A stretch of 63,737 nucleotides of DNA from Evernia prunastri (Eukaryota > Ascomycota > Lecanoromycetes > Lecanorales > Parmeliaceae): positions 1 to 63,737 of the forward strand of contig NKYR01000173.1 of assembly GCA_003184365.1 (NCBI GenBank). The letters run 5' to 3'. Shown here piece by piece: positions 56,283 to 63,737 of the stretch. The stretch's first letter is position 1. Each line of letters opens with the position of its first letter. The translations under genes and the position numbers were made by a program. The notes beneath the pieces are model-generated. The model was given only the letters and a program-made list of their open reading frames with translations. It had not been told where the DNA came from and made no database searches.

Positions 56283-58608
56283 TCAAATCTTCATACGTTT
56301 GCGCCGGAGGTGACCATCGTCGGTGTCTTGACTTCCCAATGGGGTATCTTCTCGTGGCTCATACTAAAACAGTAAGCGCCTCCCTTGATCCTTGGGGTGG
56401 CAGCGGCAGGGGGGATCTAGGAAGTTACTTACGAAGCCACTGATGCTCGTAAGAGGGTTATGGTACAGCTGTCTCTTGAACATTAGTTGCTCAGGCGTGG
56501 TTACTGGAGATAATAGTGTCCTTCCAGAAGCTAGATATCCGCCTTCATCCAATCGTTTGATTAACCCCTGCGTCGTCTTCCCATCAACATCTAGAGTATC
56601 TTAGCGTTCTGCCCAGTTCAAGCTTTAGGCATCACTAACGCAGCTTCTGGGCAAATTCTGCGGGTGATGAGGGGGCTTCTTCGTACAGAACCCATAGTGC
56701 TCGCCTGAAAATGGCAAGGCTCTTCATGTCTCCCAAAAGAGCTCTATGTGTATCTTCGAGAAGACAGTGATAGCAATAATGCTCATCTACCTGAGTCTCT
56801 AGAGCAAAACCATAGCAGTGATAATGTTGCAGTTTCTGGCAGCAAATGCACTGGAGCTAAAAGACCTGATGTTAGCGTAGCAAAGCCCGGCTCTCGCTGG
56901 GCCCAGAAGTACCATAGGCGGTTCCCCCAGATCGCAAGAGCATTCGCAACGAATGACTCGATCATCCCCAGCAGCAATCCATTGTTGTTTCTCTCTTTTT
57001 ACGCCCATCTCCATCTCTTTTCCTGCCCGCAGCTTCCAGTCCCATGTGAGTAGGGCAGGCGGGTCGTCCGCTTCAACAACCTGGGTTGGTAAAAGGCTGT
57101 CACTTCTCGATGTATTGTGTATCTGTAAGATATAAGATTAGTCAGGTTCAGCACCCTACATAAGTCATATGTTGTGCCCACCTTGCCGATGTCGCCCAAA
57201 TCCTTGCTAAGAGGTCTTGGGCTCATGGTCCGTCTCATTGAGCTCGTCCTTCCGCCAGAAGCTACAGTATCACCCTGCGACAGATCCAGTCTGATCCAGT
57301 CTCCTTGCTGCTCTGCTTGTGTGAACCCCTCCCTAGGACGCTTTGTCCTTTGGGCACCCACTGGTGGAGCAGCCTGTGTTTTAGCCTTTCTTTCGAGATT
57401 GGGCCTGAGCGTCCTTGAAACTGTCCTGGTGTACTCCATGTCTTGGTCAAGGACTGGCCGATGGGCGAGGTCTTTCTCGGCGTCGGTGCAAAACATAAAC
57501 CCCATTTCCAAGTGCATGCTAAGCTTATCAGTGAGTCTTCATGTAATCCGATGCTCAAGGCCTGGTACCGATGAATACCTGAGTCTGTTGACCCGAAACT
57601 TCTCTTCCTCATATGCCATGACCCGTTCTCTATTACGGCCATGCTGGTTTCCGTACATTCATGGAACCCCGGTGTCTGATGGTTCCGAGGAGCATGTGGT
57701 GAATGAAAGAGGTGACACATCAAGTATCGTTCCCCTTTCGAGGGTTGCATTAGTAAACGTGTTCATGATACTTTCCCTCAAGGCAACTCACTTGGAAGAG
57801 CAGGAAGCTGCTGCTGGTAGCTGTTGAGCTGGTCGATCACATTCAACATGCCAGATCTAACGCTTCGAGTCGTAACCATGCCACTACCACCACCTGGGGC
57901 GGTCAACCCCATAAGCAGCCGTTCACCGCCCTTTCCATGACGGTAATGGAAAGAGAATGTGTATAGCTCCAATGTTGCAGAAGGCCTAGACTTGTCGGCA
58001 TATATACTGAACTGAAAGCCGTCCAAAGAATGATCGAGCAGACCCTTAAATATCTCATCCTGTGAGCCGAATTAGCATGTTGCCAAGTATGTGAGGACTA
58101 TGATCACCAACCAGCCATGCTAGCAATTTGTCGACGCCATCTGTCTTTCCTGGAGCTAAGACTAGGAGAGATCGATCACGTTGGGCCAGTGCATTTGCAA
58201 AGTGTGCCACTTCATCACGGCCGCTAGTAGTGTTTGAAGGATGAGCTTTTGTGCCGATCGACAACGGTAAGCGCATCTCGAAAGACGACTTGGGGAAGAG
58301 ATCACTGCAAATTAGGTCAGCTCGCGGGCTGCAAAAGGCCCATAGCACGAACGTACCGCTGGTAAGCAATGCTAGCCACCTCAGTGACGAATGAAAAGGT
58401 TAGCACGCGCTCTTCGCATTCCGGGATACTGCATGTATACCAAAACTTGAAGCAGACCTGTTATCATGGCATAGCTTCGCTTCTCTTCGATGGCTTGATC
58501 TTTCTTATGAAGCGGAAGGGCTTCTGGCACCACAGGTGGTGTGGCTTCCTCATACACACGTTGAACAGTCTTCGGCTTGGGAGCTCTGTGCTTTTGCACC
58601 TGAACCAT
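56283..58608 (-). CDS. HORMA domain protein with PHD finger (Hop1-like meiotic axis protein)
   Basis: Ten exons can be joined in one frame (606 residues): 58608-58441, 58379-58357, 58304-58112, 58059-57792, 57734-57569, 57518-57182, 57122-56913, 56856-56640, 56590-56433, 56363-56283; introns are 49-69 bp, several with CTAAC or CTAAT branches. The HORMA part shows MITGLLQVLVASIAYQRDLFP, DGFQFSIYADK, LELYTFSFHY and the typical MLNVIDQLNSYQQQLPALP, then RYLMCHLFH. The PHD finger is formed across an intron (RCECSC...GEPPM|LQCICCQKLQHYHCYGF...HYCYHCLL) with all Zn ligands. A C-terminal helical region (FRRALWVLYEEAPSS, GYLASGRTL) follows. Hop1-type proteins organise meiotic chromosome axes. The donor of intron 3 (GTTGGT) is weak. 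The start codon is the best ATG; an upstream exon is possible. Confidence 0.88.
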
Positions 58609-59353
58609 GTTTTTGGGCTGATTAACTCTGGGGTATTCACGGTCGGACTTGGTGGGCAACTGGTATCAGAAAGTGTATGTTCATGTCAAATAACGAGATG
58701 GTTGGCTATCAAAGATGTTATCGAGTCTGGTGCAGTAGTCACAGCAAGTTTTCATACTGGCAAAAGTTGGTATGAAGAAAAGAAGAATAACAACCTCATT
58801 GCCAAAAAAGAATGGGGCTAGCGCCTGGAAACAGGGATACTTTTCACCATGCTTATTGTTGACCTTTCTGGCACGGGTCATGCATGATTTTGGGCTCTTA
58901 TATTGGAAAGGTGTTGACATCAAAAATCCCATAAAAGCCATCTCTAATGTCAGTGATGCGTGTTGTGATGTCTGTCCTTGAGAGTGCCAAGCCACCGAGA
59001 TTCCTGTCACTAGACCTCTGCTAAAGCGAATACCTTCACCACCACCTGCTCCTTTCCCTAAACTTTCTCATCCACCTCTCCCTTATTCTTACACCTTTTC
59101 TCTTACCCTTACCGCATTAAAAGGCCAATGTCTGCAGACGGAATCGAAACTGCCGACGATCCATAAGGCATCCCTCGTTTTGAGCTGGCTCAACACACGT
59201 CTTTTCAAGCCACCCACAACCTTTAGTCGCGGCGCAACGTTCCAGAATTAAGCACCGACCTGGCGAGAAAATGTAAGCAGCCTAGCAGGGACAAACCTAG
59301 TCCTTGCAGCTATTACCATAGGTTTTCCCGGATGCGGTACACTTTGAGCCTCA
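58609..59353. other. Intergenic between divergent HORMA and YTH genes
   Basis: Divergent promoter of about 750 bp. Pyrimidine-rich tracts at about 59045-59115 (CTCCTTTCCC..., CTTATTCTTACACC) precede the YTH gene, a common feature of fungal promoters. No gene seen. Confidence 0.5.
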
Positions 59354-61530
59354 ATGATGCGATTCCCCCGTATAATTGGGACAGCCTACTTCTTTAGTAC
59401 AACCTCCGTTGCACTGACGGGGAAGCTTACAAGATGCAACAGGTCAGCACTGGCTTCTGATTACTCCAAGCAAGGAGATACGCCCTCTGCGCGGCTCTCC
59501 AAATTGGGCTGTGGGCCATGTCGTCGTCCAACACACGCGTCAAGCTCGACTTCCGCGAATCGAAGTCCTGATGTCGAGCCGATTGACGTTCGTACACCAA
59601 AATACATTGAAAAAGGTGATCCACTGCAAGATGAGGAGAAACTCCTGCAAGGTCTGCCAATCGTCGAGCCGGGAGACGAGGCATTCAACACTATCAGGAA
59701 GGTACCAAGCGATCAGGCTCTTATGCCATTGAGATGGGGTAGCAGCCGCAGAGCAACCGGCCGGTCCAAACTGCAGGTATGTCGACATTTCGGAGCGTTT
59801 GTTCCCAATCCGTACCCATATGACATTCCCAAGCCATATTTCGAGAGGATTATGCTATTTCGTGTGACTCCTTTTCCACCTCAAAAAACAATGATTGACT
59901 CCGAAAAATTGAAGATCCTAGTACCGAGCAGCAATGCGCCAAAATCATTGACTCTTCGCGGAGCTATCAGCGGAAAGTCCATCATCTACACGTATACCTC
60001 TTCTTCTGGCTCGTCGAGCGGAAGAACGACAAGTAGCTTCGGCGCTGTGGGGGACCATCTTGCTTCCACCAGATCTGCCATTTTGCCTGGGACCTCGGTG
60101 GCAATGGGAGATGGGAGCCCATCTACTAAACCAGAGCGTCCCGATACAGGTGCCCATAGTCGCACTCGGTCTCCTCTTGCGGATTTGGTCATCAGCTCAA
60201 CGCCCGATGATGAGCCGTACCAATTGCTAGCTTTAGGTCAGGTTAAAGCGTGGAAACAACCATTCACGCCACAGCTTGTGAAGCCATCGAATCTTTGTTC
60301 CCTTATCCGACGGCGACGATCCCTCTCCGACTTGCGAGAAGCCCCACAGTCTCGAAAACCTTCAATCAGCGCGGAGACGGGAGCCCCCAAAATGCAGGTA
60401 CCGAGACCAGATGACATTCAAACCGTTAAGAGAGATAGCGTCGTTCTGTTGGATGAGGCCAGCTCGTTTGAGGCAAAAGATCCACCAGTCTGGTCACGCA
60501 AAGGTCTTCCATTTGAAATGAGCCGTCGAGCACGAAATGGGCTGCGCGGTCATCTAAAATCTCAAGATTATAGCCTTGACCCTGAAACATTTTCTCTTCC
60601 CTTTGGAGTAGGTCCCAGTTGCTCTTGTATGTGATGTGGACATCTGTCAGCTAATCCAGTGGCAGTCGAAAGTGTTCATCATGAAATCGACCAATGTCTA
60701 CAATTTGCGAGCTTCGGTGGAACACGGAGTCTGGTCTTCAACGAAGGGTGCAAACAGAGTACTTCAAACTGCTTGGGAAAACAAGAAGCCAGGAGAAAAG
60801 ATCCTTTTCATCTTTTCTATCACCCACAGGTATGGCGTGTCACCATTGATACAGAAAGATTGTTGACTGTTTGCAGTCACAGGTACGGTGGAAAATATTG
60901 TGGGTTAGCGGAAATGTCAGGACCATTCGATCCAGACACGGAAGTCAACATTTGGACAGAGGGACTTCAAGGCAACGAAGGGGTGATTCCAACGCGATGG
61001 ATCGTTGCCAAAGATGTTGAATTCTCCGTGTTTGGCGACTTGACCTACAATGACAAACGGGTTACCACCTTGAGACATGCCAATACGTAAGGGAGGTTCT
61101 CACCAGTTGCTTGGGCTGTGCTCACAATTTCTTGCCTAGGGTTCCTGGCGAAGCCGGACGAATCCTGGTGCAACGGTACTTCGAAGCTGAGCATTCGGCG
61201 ACGGCAATCATCCATCCGAGATCAGAGCCTGCAACTTCTATCCCTGACAACCGAGGTAGGCGATCTGCCCAGCACGATGCTTCGAACTCCAGCAAGCGGG
61301 TTCCTCGAGGCTTGCCGCCACGTCCAACAGCACCAGCTCCGCCTGCTTATCGATCCATCTATGAGCAGGCGGTACCGGCATGCCCGCCATACCCGTTATA
61401 CTCTGGGTACGCTCCAGTGAATAACAGACTTCCACCTGCCCATTTCCCTTACGGCAGCGTCAGGAGCAGCCGAGGTGATTCCACCACTTCCCCAATGTAC
61501 GGTCATGGTTCCTTTTCATACCAGTATTGA
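59354..61530 (+). CDS. YTH-domain RNA-binding protein (m6A reader type)
   Basis: Four exons (59354-60607, 60660-60829, 60883-61086, 61140-61530) give 672 residues in one frame; introns are 52-53 bp. The N-terminal 400 residues are disordered. The YTH domain begins near residue 419: WQSKVFIMKSTNVYNL, HGVWSSTKGANRVLQTAW, ILFIFSITHRYGGKYCGLAEM, PTRWIVAKDV, then DKRVTTLRH. The first two aromatic-cage Trp residues are readable as Trp443 (GVW) and Trp499 (NIW); the third cage position seems to be Leu or Gln, as in some non-DF members. The C-terminal tail is Pro/Tyr-rich. YTH proteins bind N6-methyladenosine in mRNA and act in mRNA decay or meiotic control. The first exon may start further upstream. 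Confidence 0.88.
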
Positions 61531-62104
61531 TTTGAGTGGACGATGCGCAGAAGATTGTGAAGGAAGTAGGATATAGTCACCTCTTGACATTGAGCTGAAG
61601 TATGTACTAGCTCTTAGGTGAATGTCAAGCTAAAGGAAGGAATTTCAAAGTCTTTAGTGAATAGGAACAAATCTGCAACAGGAAGCATTCACAGGAACCT
61701 CAATCTTTACCCTTGGAAAGAAAAGCGTGAAGACTGGGGACACATTGGTGTAACGATACTAGTACTTTCCAGTATTGGCGAATACCATTGAAGCTGTTGC
61801 TGTTTGGACAATAGGAGTGCAGGAAACTGAAGGAATTCACAATTTATTAGAAAAGGGTCGTAGCCCTAAATAAGTGCCTTGCCCTTCCATTAATCAGCCG
61901 CAACTCGGTCACCGCGCCCCCCCCCTCTCCCCTGGCCCCCTCCCCGGGCCTCAGCATGATTACCTTATTAGTTACGGAGGTAGGCGTAAAAAGTCCTGGA
62001 CAGCCAAGACTCTTGGCATTCTTGGCACTTCTCCGCAATTTTTTTTGAATGTCTTCATTTTTTGGACTACTACATATGATTCTTCATATAGCTACGTATA
62101 TATT
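61531..62104. other. 3' flank of the YTH gene, no gene seen
   Basis: Ordinary sequence with a C-rich tract (about 61915-61945) before the mariner fragment. Short open frames only. Confidence 0.5.
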
Positions 62105-62367
62105 GATTGACCCGATCCGTTGAATCATAAGAGCGTACATCACCTCCTTCACGACCCTCTCGATACTCATTGCCCCCCTTTAGACGTATAACTTCGACAA
62201 TATGACGTGACATACGCTCGATCCATCTCTGAATTCTCTTCTGAGACAAATCCTTCCAGCATTTCTTCCAAGCCTTTTCAGCCTCTATTCGAGTCCTTAA
62301 TACGCCTTTTTTGATGATCTCACGCTTCATAAAAAGCCAGCAAGGCTCGATCATGTTGAGATCTGAC
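62105..62367 (-). pseudogene. C-terminal fragment of another Tc1/mariner transposase
   Basis: On the minus strand the sequence reads DLNMIEPCW, then ...AWKKCWKDLSQKRIQRWIERM, SRHIVEVIRLKGGNEYREGREGG, the C-terminal end of a Tc1/mariner transposase. The catalytic Glu (MIEPCW) is intact here. The fragment is cut by the solo LTR that starts at 62368, exactly at the catalytic motif; no matching N-terminal part lies beyond the LTR. Confidence 0.75.
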
Positions 62368-62590
62368 TGTCAGAACCGTGCCCAGAGTCAAGTCTAATGG
62401 GGGTAAATTGAATAAGACAACTAGATAAGGAGGAAATATGTACAGAAGAAGAGCGCTTAAATACTAGGAAGAATCCCCGCTAGCCTATGTGTCAATAGGA
62501 ATGTGTCAATAACCAATAAACACTCTATGTGCTAGACACATAGCCATAAACACTCCCTATGTGCCTGACACCTAGGGTACGTCCGTAACA
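62368..62590 (+). repeat. Solo LTR of family A, diverged copy
   Basis: The 223-bp block has TGTCAGAACC and CCGTAACA ends and several substitutions and small indels relative to the two identical copies. The flanks (CTGAC and AAAAT) do not match, so recombination has joined two different sites. Confidence 0.85.
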
Positions 62591-63441
62591 AAAATATTTC
62601 GATATTTCTTAGAGTATTTATATAAATAATTATAATCGAAAGCTATATAAACGAGCGCTTAATTCTTTTAATATAATATAAAATCGACAACGAGAATTCG
62701 AAGTTTATATCTTATTATAAAACTCAATACGACTACACATAGCTTAACGATATTAATATTAATAAAATTATAAAATAACTCGAAAACGCGATTCGAATAG
62801 ACGATTTCTTCTATATGCATTATAACTTCAAATATATAAATTTACGATTTTAAAAGCTTAGACGAATTATAAGCGACTTTTAAATAAAAGAATATCTGAT
62901 TTAAAAAGACGAAAGATTAATACTATCGACGATAACAGTGAGAAAATAAAAATACGATAATAACACTCTCGAAAGCTTAGAATAAGTCTAAAGTCTTATA
63001 AGTAAAATACACTTCTTAATAAGATATTCGAGAATAAAAACTCTTATAGAGATATCGAGACGACACGAAAAACTTAATAATCATTTATTATTCGAATAAG
63101 AGTCCGAGATTTCTTTAAGCGAGAAACGTTTTTTATTTTTGACGAACGTTTACTTTTAAGACGTAATATATTTTTTATCTTACGAAGACAGAGAACTCTT
63201 TTCAGCGAGATATTAAGAACTCAACGAGATATAGAAGACTTAACGAAATATAGAGAACTTATAGAATTTTGAGAGCTCAAAATCATCATCGTATAGAAGA
63301 GTTAAATCTCATAATGAGAGATTTAGATAGCGTATACATTTATCTCGGGGATGAGAATCCCGAGAAACGATGCTTCTGACTGGGTCTTAGACGCCTGTGA
63401 AGTCCTCTGCGGGGTAACTCGAATGGTGTCCAGTATGACTT
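62591..63441. other. AT-rich RIP-like block, GC-richer at its right end
   Basis: It is degraded to about 63330, with stops in all frames. A short ordinary segment (63340-63440) then leads into the tetranucleotide tract and may be the 3' end of another element. No genes. Confidence 0.55.

Positions 63442-63495
<54 letters not shown>
63442..63495 (+). repeat. Tetranucleotide microsatellite (AATC)n, about 13 copies
   Basis: An uninterrupted AATC tract follows the end of a GC-richer segment. A three-copy version occurs near 36165, also at the end of such a segment, so it may be the 3' tail of a retroposed element. Confidence 0.9.
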
Positions 63496-63653
63496 CCAAA
63501 GAATTATTAAAGGTACCTTTCGAGGACACTCCTTTCTCTAGCACCCGAGTACCGCTTGTCCAATCTGTGCCAATGAGCATCAAGCAGAGTGTTAGTAGTA
63601 CGGACATATACATAATAAAGAGTGACCGTCTGCTATCGTCCGCCTTCTCTATC

Positions 63654-63737
63654 CCATCGTCTGGCGCCTGGGGTGCACAAATGCTTGGCATCCCCCACCA
63701 TAAATCTATGTACATGGAATAGCAGCTATATGCTCCT
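63654..63737 (-). mobile_element. Terminus of a second piggyBac-like element, running off the window
   Basis: CCATCGTCTGGCGCCTGGGG and the following bases match 41565-41648 to the end of the window. The upstream flank differs from that at 41.56 kb, so this is an independent insertion. Confidence 0.8.

Noticed and set aside
56941..57122. Apparent frameshift in the HORMA gene near a T5 run
   Set aside because: On re-reading the minus strand base by base the exon 57122-56913 is open in one frame, and the PHD finger is completed by a normal intron.
1..63737. CRISPR array or bacterial-type operon
   Set aside because: No regular spaced repeats of that kind; introns and gene content are fungal.

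Overview
This window looks like a scaffold piece from a filamentous ascomycete (Pezizomycotina, probably Dothideomycetes). The genes have 49-119 bp GT-AG introns with CTNAC-type branch sites. The gene content is fungal: a GH20 hexosaminidase, a Hop1-like HORMA protein, calcipressin, a YTH protein and a P450. Blocks of very AT-rich, CpA-poor DNA look like repeat-induced point mutation (RIP). The scaffold is patched: single Ns at 4335, 5280, 6830, 31895, 42379, 44616 and 44716, and 21 Ns at 36069-36089. Almost every gap lies inside a repeat.

Layout. 1-7 kb: LTR debris, one protein methyltransferase gene, three partial copies of a Tc1/mariner element, and a 149-bp telomere tract (CCCTAA)n directly after a gap. 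7-12 kb: an NCS1-type transporter, a biuret-hydrolase-like cysteine hydrolase and an allophanate-hydrolase-like amidase, with a cluster of GATA-factor sites in the divergent promoter. 12-25 kb: a GH20 enzyme, small secreted or unknown proteins, and a deleted F-box gene. 25-36 kb: a full-length but catalytically damaged mariner, a RIP-degraded block, a two-phase minisatellite, solo and nested LTRs, and two miniature LTR elements (TRIMs). 37-39 kb: an isolated intact cytochrome P450. 40-45.5 kb: a RIPed mariner relic and a piggyBac-like element that carries a MITE. 46-61.5 kb: a gene-dense euchromatic stretch (zinc-finger-like protein, calcipressin, MDP-1-type phosphatase, disordered protein, HORMA-PHD meiotic protein, YTH RNA-binding protein). 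61.5-63.7 kb: more repeats, ending in a second piggyBac terminus.

Functional themes. The transporter, hydrolase and amidase form a plausible nitrogen-salvage module: uptake, then ureido compound (biuret-like) to allophanate, then ammonia and CO2. The hydrolase and amidase are almost one reading frame, separated only by one base in an A5 run and a TAG codon, so the locus may be or have been a fused bifunctional gene. The mobile elements show both old decay (RIP) and recent activity: identical LTR ends, exact 5-bp and 8-bp target duplications, and near-identical mariner copies. The intact HORMA gene fits a lineage with meiosis, which RIP requires.
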